Assembly (NCBI GenBank): GCA_963576565.1
Contig: OY755042.1
Span: 103,342,314 to 103,406,313 of the forward strand
Direction of reading: 5' to 3'
DNA length: 64,000 bases
Origin: Aspidapion aeneum
Lineage: Eukaryota; Arthropoda; Insecta; Coleoptera; Brentidae
Shown here: in pieces, positions 1-13,500 of the stretch
Numbering within the stretch: the stretch's first letter is position 1
Layout: every line of letters starts with the position of its first letter
Made by a program: the position numbers and the translations under genes
Notes under the pieces: generated by a model
What the model was told of the DNA's origin: nothing
Databases searched by the model: none
What the model saw: only the letters and a program-made list of their open reading frames with translations

Positions 1-708
1 GTAATATGTCTTCCGCACCATCGCAATATTAAAAAACTGATTTGTAAAATATTGTTAACAGATAGTAATCTCTCTGGTAGTGTGAAATATTTAAAAAGTA
101 AGATACAGCTTTTAAAAGAACATGAGTTGGTAGTTAACTTACACTTTATTGAAATAGATATTAAACTTTGTGCTGGGTAATTTTTCGAAAAATTATTGAC
201 GACCACTACATTCAGTTCATTGAATGGGAAAACCATCTCACTTATTCACAAAATCACTTGTTTCTTTTTAATAAATTATTGTAGATAACTCTAGCGAGTG
301 TTTTTGTGGAGAAAAACTATTGTCAAAGCTTGAAAAAATTAGTTTTAGGGCATGTAAAGTTTTTTTAAATAATTTTATTAAAAAGCACAATGATTTAGTG
401 TCTGCTAATAAATCTTTGAATAAGAACTCAAAGATGATGGCAGTCAAAGAAAAATTAAAAAACTAAAAGCTTAGGTTTGATGTCCAATTTTGAAGATTCA
501 GTTCTTTATAGTATAGTATATATATCAGCAAAATATTTTTTTCAATTTTTGCCTATAAAAGAACAAACATTTTTTGTTAATTTATTTAAATTGTGTAAAA
601 ACATAATAATATATTAAGCAATACAATAAGAATCCTGGGACTCCTAAGATCACGTGACCGCCGACTTGCTTATAACGCGCCATGGCCGGTCTTTATCGTT
701 GGCTGCGA
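1..708 (+). pseudogene. P-element-like transposon remnant, copy A
   Basis: Plus strand reads [20 protein letters not shown] and LKEHELVV before stops, the same decayed transposase segment seen inverted at 15270-15740. Its right end (about 625-708) carries the GACCGGCC-type terminal repeat ending in GGCTGCGA that also bounds the element at 14828-16260. I infer a P/THAP9-type transposase from the LPHPRNIK and FNEIYIK motifs of copy B; the family assignment is moderate. The left end is off the window. Confidence 0.55.
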
Positions 709-730
709 GGGCGACGCTGATCAAATTTCG

Positions 731-779
731 TTAGGGTCAGTGCATCCTGGCGCAGGCTTCTAGGATGCAGTGACCCTAA
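731..779. repeat. Near-perfect 49-bp hairpin
   Basis: Arms TTAGGGTCAGTGCATCCT and AGGATGCAGTGACCCTAA pair 17 of 18 around a 13-nt loop. A related hairpin with the same flavour (cctagggtcactacgtcctgg and the reverse) sits at 41010-41075, so this is probably the tip of a foldback MITE family. Confidence 0.7.
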
Positions 780-884
780 ATGTCGTTACTAAAACTTAAC
801 CACAATCTTTACCTAACCTAAATATACTTTTATCACTTATTATATTATTACATCAGTAGACAGTTTCTCTTTGGTATCGAGAAT

Positions 885-1605
885 TCAATCGTGGACGGAT
901 TAGCCTTAGCGACGATCCAAGGCCAGGTGCACCAAGAACGGCTGTCACCCAGGAAAACATCAATGCTGTGCGCATGCTCATCACGAAAGACCGCCATGTG
1001 ACATATCGCGAGATTGAGGCTTTAATGAGGACCTCAGCTCAAAAAAATCGTTTCCCGCTGAATAACGCATCTGTTGAACGAAGAAAGAGAAAGAAGCTAG
1101 GGTCAGTTGGTGTCAGAAAACTCTAGAACGCTTTGAGGCCAGAAACTCAAAAAACGTGTACAGCATTGTCAGTGGTGATGAATTGTAAATTTACTCATAT
1201 GAACCCGAAAATAAACGTCACTTGTCTGTTTGGGTGTTCCAAGATGAAGAAAAGCCAACAAAAGTAACCCGTTCTCGAAGTGTATCCAAAAAGATGTTCG
1301 CGACATTTGTTTCAAAAGCAGGTCATATAGCAACAACTCCTCTGAAAAATCAAATGACTGTTACTGCCGATTCGTACATCAGCATTTGTTTGCCGAAAAT
1401 CATCGCTGAGCATGTAAAAATTAACCCCCAACGACGAATCATCCTTCACCAAGACAATGCAAGTTTACACAAAGCACAAAAAATCATTGAATTTTTGACC
1501 CAACAAAACTACGAATTGTTGGACCAACCAATACAGTCCGGACCTAAGTCCCAATGAATTCTAGTGGAGAATACTTCGAGAAACAATAAAGTCTTTAAAA
1601 GTTAT
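885..1605 (+). pseudogene. mariner transposase remnant
   Basis: The 5' part encodes DDPRPGAPRTAVTQENINAV and MLITKDRHVTYREIE, a mariner helix-turn-helix region, but in a different frame from the 3' part and with stops between. The 3' part (1222-1557) is an open frame reading VWVFQDEEKPTKV, KKMFATFVSKAGHIATTPL, ICLPKIIAEH, IILHQDNASLHKAQ and a shifted YSPDLSPNEF. LHQDNAS...SPDLSPNEF is the second and third catalytic-acid context of mariner DD34D. At least two frame breaks make it non-functional. Confidence 0.9.
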
Positions 1606-2360
1606 TTACTGTTTTATTCCAGCTGCAGTGTTTTTGCTATAACTTATCGACAAATAAAAATAAAATACCGATATTAGTTTTGTTTTATTGCAAAAAGAGT
1701 TTTTTTAAGAATTTTATCAATTTTTGACATATAGTTTGCGTCACATACCTACAGAGTGGCTCAAAATAATAATTAAAAAAAATACAGGAAAAATAGATTT
1801 AATAAATATAAAGAAAGGAAACTGAAACTGCATGGTCAAAATTAACTTCACTTGGTTTTATGTGAGTCGTTTTAACTATTCTAAAGTGATATTTGCATAC
1901 TGGATTATGTAATAAACTTACAGGATTTTTTAAAATTCAATGCATGACATGTTTACTAATTGTCTACGGAATAGTGTGTTTACTGGGATGCGTCAAATGA
2001 GGTTTTCGACCTATAATTATTTAAATGCGCCACTGGAATATAGAAAAATGTGTAGATTTTTTTATAGCAAAAACATCATCCTCTGAGCCACTCTGTATAT
2101 GTTAAAAATTGAGAACATCTTTTTCTCAACAAAATAAAATTAATATTGGTTTTTATTTCTATTTGACGAGTTATAGCAAAAAAAACTACAAAAAGTAAGA
2201 TTTTTTCATATTTCAGTGGCGCGCATTTAAATTATAGCTCGAAAACGAAACCGATGACACCTCCAATTTTTTGAGAGAGGGCGGTTTGGGCTCTAACATA
2301 TCTTAAATTCATTTTATTTGACGCATCCCGGCAAACACACTATTCTGTGGACAATTAGTA

Positions 2361-3114
2361 AAATACTCTGCCAATATATGGGCCCCTAAGCTCACACTAG
2401 GTACTATAGTTATAGTGTACGTGCGAGCAAATAAAACTAAAACCTGAAATATATCTTATTCAACTCCAGACTAAATTACCTTTTGTTTGATACCACACAA
2501 GCCATGTTTTGACTTAAACTCAAATTTTTGAAATCTACACCCACCCTTAAAAAAACAAAAACTAAAATGTATTTTGTTTAACTCCGGACTCAATTACCTT
2601 TCGTTTGATATCACACACGCCATATTTTCACGTAAACTCTAATTTTTGAAATCTACCCCTACCCTTTTTAAAGAAAAAAAAAATTAAAATGTATTTTGTT
2701 TAACTCCATACTCAATTACCTTTCGTTTGATATCACCCACGCCATATTTTCACATAAACTCTAATTTTTGAAATCTTCCCCCACCCTTTTATTTGGCTTG
2801 TGTTTGGTGGATTTTGTTCATTTTTAAATGGGACCATCTCGACCCAAGACCCAGCCTAGGTACCAAATTTCATTAAAATCGGCCAAGCGGTTTTTGAGTT
2901 ATGCGCGTTGGTCGTTACAGACAGACATACAGCCATACAGACAGACAGACAGACATACAGACAGACAGACAGACGGCGCGACAAAAAAGTTTCAAAATCA
3001 TCTGAAACGCAAAGATATATAAAAAATTTTGAAATCGGAGCAACTTTTTTTTTCTCGAAAAAATTAGAATCACCATAGCTCACACTACTATAGTATAGTA
3101 TATGTGTGAGCTAA
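2361..3114 (+). mobile_element. HINE/DINE-1-like element, copy 1
   Basis: The element begins aaatactctgccaatatatg, followed by a palindromic block (agctcacactag...tgcgagca), three degenerate units containing the ttgatatcacacacgccata motif, the tract taccaaatttcattaaaatc, a CAGA/CATA tetranucleotide run (about 2920-2975), and a second terminal hairpin agctcacacta...tatgtgtgagct. Subterminal palindromes plus a GTCT-type microsatellite match the layout of Helentron-associated elements (HINE/DINE-1) known from Drosophila. It is inserted in a MITE. Confidence 0.65.
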
Positions 3115-3416
3115 AATACCCTGTAAGTTTATCACATAACATATTATGCAAACATCACTTAAGAATAGTTAAAACGACTCACATGAAAGCAAGGAACTTA
3201 ATTCTGACCATGAATTTTCAGTTTCCTTTCTTTATACCTAATAAATCTCAGTTATTTTTCCTGTATTTGTTTTATAATTATTTTAAGCCACTCTGTAGGT
3301 ATTTGACGCAAACTATATTTCAAAAATTGATAAAATTCTTAATAGGACTCTTTTTTCCATAAAATAAAACTAATATCGGTTTTTTATTTTTATTTGACGA
3401 TAAATCAGTCATAGTA

Positions 3417-4194
3417 AAATACTCTGCCAATATATGGGCCCCTAAGCTCACACTAGGTACTATAGTTATAGTGTACGTGTGAGCTAATATAACTAAAAAC
3501 TGAAATATATTTTATTCAACTCCAGACTAAAAAACCTTTTGTTTGATACCACACAAGCCATGTTTTGACTTAAACTCAAATTTTTGAAATCTACCCCCAC
3601 TCTTAAAAAAAACAAAAACTAAAATGTTTTTGTTAAACTCCGGACTCAATTACCTTTCGTTTGATATCACACACGCCATATTTTCACTTAAACTCTAATT
3701 TTTAAAATATACCCCCACCCTTTTTTTTAAATAAATTAAAATGTATTTTGTTTAACTGCAGACTCAATTACCTTTCGTTTAATATCACACACGCCATATT
3801 TTCACATAAACTCTAATTTTTGAAATCTACCCCCACCCTTTTATTTGGTTTGTGTTCGGTGGATTTTGTTCATTTTTAAATGGGACCATCTCGACCCAAG
3901 ACCCAGCCTAGGTACCAAATTTCATTAAAATCGGCCAAGCGGTTTTTGAGTTATGCGCGTTGGTCGTTACAGACAGACATACAGACACACAGACAGACAG
4001 ACAGTCAGATAGACAGACAGACATACAGACAGACAGACAGACAGACAGACAGACGGTGCAACAAAAAAGTTTCAAAATCATCTGAAACGCAAAGATATAT
4101 AAAAATTTTTGAAATCGGAGCAACTTTTTTTTTCTCGAAAAAATTATGATCACCATAGCTCACACTACTATAGTATAGTATATGTGTGAGCTAA
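3417..4194 (+). mobile_element. HINE/DINE-1-like element, copy 2
   Basis: Same architecture as copy 1 with a longer CAGA run (about 3970-4055). It interrupts MITE copy 3 between gtcatag and ttacaaaaag, which gives an independent definition of its ends. Confidence 0.68.
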
Positions 4195-4443
4195 ATTACA
4201 AAAAGTCACATTTTCCCATATTTCAGTGGCGCGCGATTAAATAAGTATAGCTCGAAAACGAATCCTATGACCCCCCAATTTTTTTCGGAAAATATATCAG
4301 GAAGGTCTGGCCTTCAACATATCTCAAATTCAGCTCATCTGATGCATCCCGGTAAACAATGTATTTAGTGCCTCCTCCTTTTGTTTATTATGACTTTCCT
4401 ATTAAACGAAGTTTCAATCTGGGCCATTCAATATGCTACATAC

Positions 4444-4587
4444 CTATGCTTAAATTAGGATTATGTCTAGGCCACATCACCAATTGTATTGGACTCAAAG
4501 TCTTTAAATAATCCACCAATCTCGTAATATACACGTCTTCAACAAAAAACAACATTGGATTTAAAGTGATTTTGGTTTGCTTTACAC
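4444..4587 (-). CDS. Vps13B: VPS13B exon 27, last in window
   Basis: Reads [20 protein letters not shown] then [20 protein letters not shown]. Acceptor TTTTTTTAG|GTGT, donor GCATAG|GTATGT in phase 1. The L-x-P-x-x-x-x-V-E-D-x-Y pattern begins the ATG2_C/APT1-like C-terminal region. No further exon is recognisable in 1-4443, so the gene continues beyond the left edge. Confidence 0.88.
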
Positions 4588-7500
4588 CTAAAAAAATATT
4601 GATAAATTTGAAGAAAGAAGATCAAATATTGTGAACTAGACCAGTGTTTAAAAAAAACTAATGCCAGAACTTTTTAGGATCAAAATGAGGACTTTTGGGT
4701 TTATAACTAAAATAAAAGTAAATATTTTGATTTAAAGTAATTCTGACGTGTTTAGGTTTTTATTAAATTTCGTGAAAAACAAAAAAGATGTGGAAGATAG
4801 AAATCAAACAAAAAGAAAAACGGTTTTCTAATTTATTTTTCCTGTTAGCTGTTTATTAATGTTTTCCCTTTCAAAATTTGCTTTGGTCTATAACAACAGC
4901 TAACGCTAACGAATAATAAAATGTTGCAAAATTTTTAATAAATTACCTGTATATAGTTTTTTAGCAAAACCAATATTGCAAGTTTCCCAAATAAAATCTA
5001 CATTAACTAAAGGATCTGAATCTATGCTTTCTAACAAAGCGTCTATTGGAATGCTTAAAATGTTAATTTTTCTGTCAGGTTTTCGCTCCTGGCCGACTAG
5101 AATTACTGGAAAATCGAAAGATTCTCTTGTGTACAGTTGGTTGTCGAATTGAAGATCCGATATCGATAGCTGCACTTTTAAATCCTTAAAAAAATACTCT
5201 GCCAATATATGGGCCCTTAAGCTCACACTAGGTACTATAGTTATAGTGTACGTGTGAGCTAATATAACTAAAAACTGAAATATATTTTATTTAACTCCAG
5301 ACTAAATTACCTTTTGTTTGATGCCACACAAGCCATGTTTTGACTTAAACTCAAATTTTTGAAATCTACCCCCACCCTTAAAAAAAACAAAAAACTAAAA
5401 TGTATTTTGTTAAACTCCGGACTCAATTACCTTTCGTTTGATATCACACACGCCATATTTTCACTTAAACTCTAATTTTTAAAATATACCCCCACCCGTT
5501 TTTTAAAATAAATTAAAATGTATTTTGTTTCACTGCAGACTCAATTACCTTTCGTTTGATATCACACACGCCATATTTTCACATAAACTCTAATTTTTGA
5601 AATCTACCCCCACCCTTTTATTTGGTTTCTGTTCGGTGGATTTTGTTCATTTTTAAATGGGACCATCTCGACCCAAGACCCAGCCTAGGTACCAAATTTC
5701 ATTAAAATCGGCCAAGCGGTTTTTGAGTTATGCGCGTTGGTCGTTACAGACATACCGACAGACAGACAGACATACATACAGACAGACAGACAGACAGACA
5801 GACAGACGGCGCAACAAAAAAGTTTCAAATTCATCTGAAACGCAAAGATATATAAAAATTTTTGAAATCGGAGCAACTTTTTTTTTCTCGAAAAAATTAG
5901 GATCACCATAGCTCACACTACTATAGTATAGTATATGTGTGAGCTAATAAAATATTTATTCAACATTCTTGACCTCACTAAAACTTTTAAAAAATTAATA
6001 AGGACAAAAATAACCTAAAAGAAAATATGGGAAGATATCATGGCAAACATGTTTACATTAATTTATATATCATCCTTGTTTTGGTAAATTGCCAATAATA
6101 TTTATTTGTATTATTCTAGGATTAGGTTAGAACTTTTTTCTAATATTTTCGTGTAAAAAATGGTTTAAAATAACACAAAGACTTAAAAGAAAAAACAAAC
6201 CTCTGTTTGTACAGCCTTAACCAAAATACTATCACAGGCAAAACTGGCAAGTTCCCATCTTTCTTGGCCATCGTTTTCAAAATCGGTTAATAAAGTCAAC
6301 GTCAAAGATTTTACAAAAACATTTATTTCCAGTGACTTTAATTTTTCCCCCAGAGGGATAGTTCGTGCCAATATGGAGCTTGTTGATTGAGAATGACTAT
6401 CAAACTAAAAAAATATAATAAAAAATCTTAAACTTTCGGACTTTCATTGTCTTTATTCATCTCTAACCGTTTTCAAGTGAAAACTAAAAATAAGCACCGA
6501 AATATATTTTTATCATCAACCCTATTTTTAGAAACACTGTATAAACAAAGAACTTCTATAGGTTTTTTTTGCAAATGTCCAGTTAATACAAATCAAACAA
6601 ACAAAATGTTTTGACCTTAGATTTTTTTTTACATCTTCCATAACCCATTACAGCATAAATCTTAATGATTTGATGAATGAACCATCGTTATTTGTTTATA
6701 CAAACAATTTGTTAATATACTTATTTGAAAACAAATCTTACATCGATTATATGATGAGAAGGAGGCTCTGCATTAGCAAACTGTAATTCTGTTGTGTTAC
6801 GACTTGTACCCTGCAACTCAATTTGACCCTATAATAACAAGGAAAAAATAAGCAATTTATATTTTGAGAAAAACTTTACATATTTAGGATAAAATATACT
6901 CTGCTCCAAAAAATTGACGCACCACTATTTTTATAAAAATCTGCTTATTTTAAACAAACTGTGAAAGATACTTGTATATTCAAGGTCGTACCTAGGGGAG
7001 GAATCAACACCGAAATAGTAAAAATACTCTGCCAAAATATGGGCCCCTAAGCTCACACTAGGTACTATAGTTATAGTTTACGTTTGAGCTAATATAACTA
7101 AAAACTGAAATATATTTTATTCAACTCCAGACTAAATTACCTTTTGTTTGATACCACACAAGCCATGTTTTGACTTAAACTCAATTTTTTAAAATCTACC
7201 CCCACCCTTAAAAAAAGCAAAAACTAAAATGTATTTTGCTAAACTTCGGACTCAATTACCTTTCGTTTGATATCACACACGCCATATTTTCACTTAAAGT
7301 CGAATTTTTGAAATATACCCCCACCCTTTTTTTAAAATAAATTAAAATGTATTTTGTTTAACTCCAGACTCAATTACCTTTCGTTTGATATCACACACGC
7401 CATATTTTCACATAAAATCTAATTTTTGAAATCTACCCCCACCCTTTTATTTGGTTTGTGTTCGGTGGATTTTGTTCATTTTTAAATGGGACCATTTCGA

Positions 7501-10500
7501 CCCAAGACCCAGCCTAGGTACCAAATTTCATTAAAATCGGCCAAGCGGTTTTTGAGTTATGCGCGTTGGTCGTTACAGACATACAGACAGACAGACAGAC
7601 ATACAGACAGACAGACAGACAGACGGCGCAACAAAAAAGTTTCAAAATCATCTGAAACGCAAAGATATATAAAAATTTTTGAAATCGGAGCAACTTTTTT
7701 TTTCTCGAAAAAATTAGGATCACCATAGCTCACACTACTATAGTATAGTATAGGTGTGAGCTAAAAAACTGAACAATACCAAAAACTGATGAATCTTACC
7801 CTTCTGTCTATAACAATACGCAAATTTTGATTGTTTTTTCAATCCCTCCCAACATTTTTCCCTGGTACGCCCTTATCATTGAGTTGTGGCCCCTGTGTAT
7901 ATTATTTATTTTAAGTACCTGAGCAATTAATTCCATGCTGATAATTTTTTATATTAAATTTTTTACCAAATTTTGATAATTTGCAATTTGGTTTTTTATT
8001 TATTTATTGCTGCTTATAGTTCTTTACACTTTTGTGACTTTCCCAGCCTCTTTATTTATCATATGCATACTGAGAGCAACAAAAAAAAATCTGAAAAATG
8101 GCATGTCTTTTGAGTTGTTTTTATCAGTGGGTTTTTATTTGTCAACCTACAGTCTGCATCTTTTTATCCAGAGGCAATGGCAGTTTTACCTTTAATTTTA
8201 TACCAACATAAATTAGATCAAATTAGACGGAAGCAAATTTATAATAAACTTTAATCACTATCTACTTTTAATTAAACTAAATATTGTAGAATTCTATATT
8301 TATTAAGTAGATACCTAGATAATAGTGCAATTTATTGTAAAAATAAATTATAAGTGCATATCATTTAATTTAAGCAGTTTAGTACAAATTTTAGATTTAA
8401 GGAACTGCTTTTTGTAAAATATTGATATGCAATAACAATAACATAACTATGATGTAAAATTTATATACTTTTGAAATAAAATCTTTAATATTGAAAAAAA
8501 AAATGACATATTTACTTTTTAATATATTTCTGGTTAGGAAATATATTTATTTCATGTCAAAGTCACAAAATACCTTAGCTGGGATTGTATGTTTAAAAGA
8601 TGTTTCTCTAGAGATATTTTAATAACAGTTGATAAAAATAATGTATGATCTTTTAATTTTATTTTGTAAATAAATTAATTAGAAATTTCTGAGAGCTGAG
8701 TTAATTTCTTGGAGCAGTGCATTATTAAAACAGGCCAGAAAAAATACCTTGACAAATTGTTCCAATCCTCGGGATGCAACTTGAAAAGCAGGAATCGGGT
8801 CATGATCTCTAAGAGATAGTCTCACTCTAATATCTTTGGCACTTATTTCAACCTAAAATGCAAAACTCAAGAAATAAATTAGAAGAATAGAAATCCTTGT
8901 AGTGAAAGTGAAACATTGTAAAGTATGTATAATTTCATAGAGAGCGGTTCCTCTGATAAGTTAGCAAAAGTCAAAATTCAGAAAATGTTTATTGTAGTTT
9001 TTAAAAATATTAAAATAAATAAAAAAATATTCTTTTATATTAAACGGTTTTATTCAAAAATTACACTTAAACGTAAAAAATAATTTGGCAGATTTCTGTT
9101 TACGACGGTCTAGATTTAACAATAGCCTTAATGGCATACTATATATTTTTAAGTTCGATATAAAATTGATGGGTATTTTTAATAAACGATTTTCTATTGA
9201 ACTTAAAAATATATAACGCCCTATTAACGCTAGTGCCAAATCTAGACTGTCGTAAATAGAAATCTAACAAATTATTTTTTACTTTTTACTGTATAATATT
9301 TAATAAAATCGTTTAACTTAAAAAAATATATTTATTTTAATTTTTAACTTTTTGGTTATAATCAAAAAGAAATTAAATGAAGGATGTAAAATTATTGCTA
9401 TCGCACCCTTTCCATATATATATATTTATCGGTTTCACAACGTTCTACGTCTTCCGATACCCAATCTCCACTCGTTTCTGTTTGCCCATAATTCATCATC
9501 TAGGCCTCATTATTATTTCACTGTCTATTCCTTCTCTCCAGCTTCTCCTTGGCGTCCTCGTTTTCTTCGGCCAGTTGGTTTCCATTGTAGTATTTGTTTA
9601 GGTAGTCTTTCATCATTCATCCTTGTACATGTCCGTACCACACCAGTTGTTTTGTTCTTATATCATCCACTAAAGTACGTTCACCCAATGTCATAATTTC
9701 TCTTATTCTTTGATTTGTAACTCTTTCTCTTTTTGATTTCCCTGCTGCTCTTCTCCAATAGTCCATCACCGTAGCGGAAATCATTTTTTCTATTCTATCC
9801 TTGATTGGCCATACTTCTGAGCCGTATGTAATAATACTTTTTACAATGGTATTATATATACGCTATTTCTAATGTTTTGATATACTTTGGTCCCAAATTA
9901 TTCCATTTAATAAAGTTATTGCTTTTCTTCCTTGTACGTTTCGATCTTTTATAGCTTTGTCTAGTGTTCCGTCAGCTGTAATTTTTAGACCTAAGTATTT
10001 ATACTCATCACAGGACTGAATTCGCTCCCGGTATTTAAGATTAGATCCTGTTTCATTCCACCAATACACATATACTCTGTCTTATTGAGATTAACCTCTA
10101 GTCCCCACTTATTGTACTCTTCTATTAGTTTTCGCCTCATATATTCGAGGTCGTCATAATCCTGAGCCACTACTATCTGATCATCGACGAAACATAAAGT
10201 ATACAAGGTGGTTTCGTCCAACGGATTTCCCATGTTTTGGTATTTTCTCTTCCATACTTTAAGGACTTGTTCCAAGTATATCTTGAAGAGCGTAGGCGAG
10301 ATACAGCAACCTTGTTTAAGACCTTTATTTGCTTGAAAGCCTTTGGTTAGTTCTGCCCTTTCCATTTCTAGTAATTTCTCATTATTACAAGATTTCTTTT
10401 CTGTCAATTTGATACAATAATTCCTCAATCCAAGTCCATTGAATTTACCCCTTTACAAACCTCAAACACCCCCTACGCCTGTTTCATTTACATAAAACTG

Positions 10501-13500
10501 CATGTTCGTATCTCTTTTGATCCCAAAGTTATAAATTTGCTCCTTCTACACCCCTCACCTACCCTCTACCACCGTTTGGTTTTTCATAAAATTATATTGT
10601 CACCAGATCAAATTATAAATCCAATAAATTGGTAAAAAATTTTTTTTAAGTCACAAGCTTTTATAAAAGGCACTAAAAATTAAAAAATAATTTTCTAACA
10701 TTCTAATATTATCATAATAATAAAAGCGATGGCCGACTGATGGAAATGTTGACGATGTTAGCACGATAAGATATCCGTATCAATTAAATATCACTATTTG
10801 CAAGAATCAATCTAGCAGAAAAATGCAGAGGTACCAAACCCACCTAACCCGACTCAAGATACCCCAGCATTTCTCTGACATAGGTATGGCAATGGCATAA
10901 CATTGCGGCACATCAAACATACCTTTGATGACCTGCTATGTTGAATATTCTTTAAGTGTTTAGATCACAAATTTAGATTAACTTATGCTTTGATTTGCGG
11001 CCATCGCTTTAATTATTATGATAATATTAGAATGTTTGAAATTATTTTTTAATTTTTAGTGCATTGTATAAAAGCTTGTGACTTAAAAAAATTTTTTTAC
11101 CAATTTATTTTCTACTTTTTAGTCTCAGCTATCTACTCTATTAAATGAAAATATTTGTTCAATAACAGAACAGAAGAGTTTATTCTAGATTATAATGAAA
11201 TTGCTGATCGTGAGTTGTTTGGAAACTCATTTTTCTATTGGGGGAAGGAGAGAGTGGGGGTAGAGGTAGAAATATATTTTTTGTTTGGGCTGTATTGCCA
11301 TCGGACCTTTATGCATATACCAAATTTTATAAAAGTCATTTGAAGTGAAGTGTGTCAAAAACGCATTTTTTATGGAAGGAGGTGGGGGGTAGGGTGGGAG
11401 CAGTGGTGTATATACGGGGGCGCCTGGGCCCCCCCCCCGAAGCTAAGATTTTTTTGGATATTTTCCACATATGTCATGAATACAAACATAAAATAGCATA
11501 AAATACAGCCTCATGAGGTCTCGGGCCCCCCCCAAAACTGTCTCGGGCCCACCCCGAAACTTTTTTCTATATACACCACTGGGTGGGAGGACATTTTTTC
11601 ATTATTGTTGTATTGTCATCGGACCACTATATGTATACCAAATTTCGTCCAAATCGGATTATGGGAAGGGTGTCAAAAACGAATTTTCTATGGAAGGGGG
11701 TGGGGGTAGGGGTGGGAGGATATTTTTTTTAAATGTTGTATTGTCATCGGACCACTATGTATATACCAAATTTCATCCAAATCGGATAATGGGAAGTGAG
11801 TCAAAAACTCATTTTTCTATGAAAGGGGGTGGGGGTAGGGGTGGGAGGATATTTTTTTCTTAATATTGTATTGTCATCGGATCACTATATGTATACCAAA
11901 TTTCATTCAAATCGGATAACGGGAAGTGTGTCAAAAACAAATTTTTCTATGGAAGGGGGTGGGGGTAGGGGTGGGAGGATATTTTTTTCTTATTGTTGTA
12001 TTATCATCGGACCACTATGTGTATACCAAATTTTATCCAAATCGGATAACGGGAAGTGTGTCAAAAATACATTTTTCTATAGAAGGGGTGGGGGTAGAGG
12101 TGGGAGGATATTTTTTCTTAATGTTGTATTGTCATGGGACCACTATGTGTGTACCAAATTTCATCCAAATCGGATAATGTGTCAAAAACGCTTCACAAGA
12201 TTTGATACATAGTTAGATAGAACATCTGAAGCTAAATAAAAGCTTGTAATAAAAACCGCATGTTTGTATCTATTTTCATAACAAAGTTCTGAGTTTCCCC
12301 CCTTTACACCTCTTACCCTCCACCTTATTTCCGATTTTTTTTAACTAAAATTGTATTGTCATTACATGAAATCATAAATCTGAAAACCGCATGTTCTTAT
12401 CTGTTTTGGCTCCAAAGTTATGAATTTGTTTACACCCTTTTTTTCATAATATTGTATTGTAATGGGACCTACATTACTGTGGTTACAAAATAAAATCATT
12501 TAATTAATAATGAAAACAGGATATGACCCAGATAAGAGCCTTTTGGTACTCCTTAAGTAACTTCACTGTCAAGCCATAAAGGAACCAAACCGAACCGAAC
12601 CGAACCGAACCGAACCGAACCGAACCGAACCGAACCGAACCAAACATTTAGGTCAAATGTTTTAAAATTTGCTTACCTTGCTGACAGACTCAATAGTAAA
12701 AATCGTAGTACACGCAGTGTTGACAACTGTCACTTTAACGTCGCCATAATGCGGGATCCTTATAAACAAACTGTTATTATTAACAATGCTAACACCAGCT
12801 GACCACTCCAAGGTCGAATCTTCTAAAAATACCAAAAAAATAATAAGTTAATTTACATATAAGTAAAAATTAACGAAGTAACGTTTTTTTGCGACAATTG
12901 CAAAATCTCTAGTTTGTTAAATAAGAATTTAAATAAGAATATACCCCTTCCGCTGGAGGTAAGTGGTAACAGATCATCAAGTTCTACTACATACCTCCGG
13001 AATCATAAGCAAAGGATATCTTCTCAGAAAAATTGATCTGTGGTAACTCTGGAAACTTTTCAGCCAATAAAGGCATATTATAATAAACACTTTTGAATGC
13101 ATCAATTTTACAGTTCCAATTAAAATGTTCGGATTCGATGGCAACACCAGTGTCATCTGGAAGCGATTGGCCGCAAAGTAGCGGAATTGAAGTTTTGTTA
13201 TCAATATAAAGTTGTGGTCTAGGGTCGTTTTGGATGGCCAAGTATATTTGGCCCTTGAGATCTTGTGCTGTGAGGACCATTGAAATCTATAAAAAATATG
13301 TAATACAGTAAATATCGGTGATAACGACATTGAACGGACCGCTTAATTTCGGTCGTTATAACCAAGCGTCGTTATAGAGTAAAAAGATAACAAACTGGGT
13401 TATATATTTTTAGTACGACAAAGTGATTATATCTGTTCAAGTTTTCATTAAAAACAATATTTTTTATAAAAAAGTTAAAAACATGGAATATTTTCAGATG

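Larger units (their letters stand above)
1640..4350. mobile_element. Cluster of TA-flanked CAGAGTGGCTCA MITEs, at least three copies
   Basis: Copy 1 (1752-2096) starts CAGAGTGGCTCA and ends TGAGCCACTCTG between TA dinucleotides. Copy 2 is inverted (about 2196-3300) and copy 3 is partial (about 3360-4350). The same block (tttcagtggcgcgc, agctcgaaaacgaa, gacgcatcccgg) is seen near 2030 (inverted), 2212 and 4223. Copies 2 and 3 are interrupted by HINE-like elements at 2361-3114 and 3417-4194. The TA duplication and 12-bp terminal repeat suggest a Tc1/mariner-type non-autonomous family. Confidence 0.75.

Noticed and set aside
1..4443. Search for further VPS13B exons to the left of 4444
   Set aside because: Everything in this stretch is explained by P-like, mariner, MITE and HINE sequence; no acceptor-flanked frame resembling the VPS13B C-terminus was seen.
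2828..7728. Plus and minus frames rich in QTDRQTDRQ or SVCLSVCLS repeats
   Set aside because: They are translations of the CAGA/GTCT microsatellite inside the HINE-like copies, open on both strands, with no conserved protein signature.
11513..12212. Glycine-rich frames such as [11 protein letters not shown]
   Set aside because: Translations of the 129-bp tandem unit; the length follows repeat number and the frame changes when the unit gains or loses a base. Same for 37602-38113 and 59957-60495.
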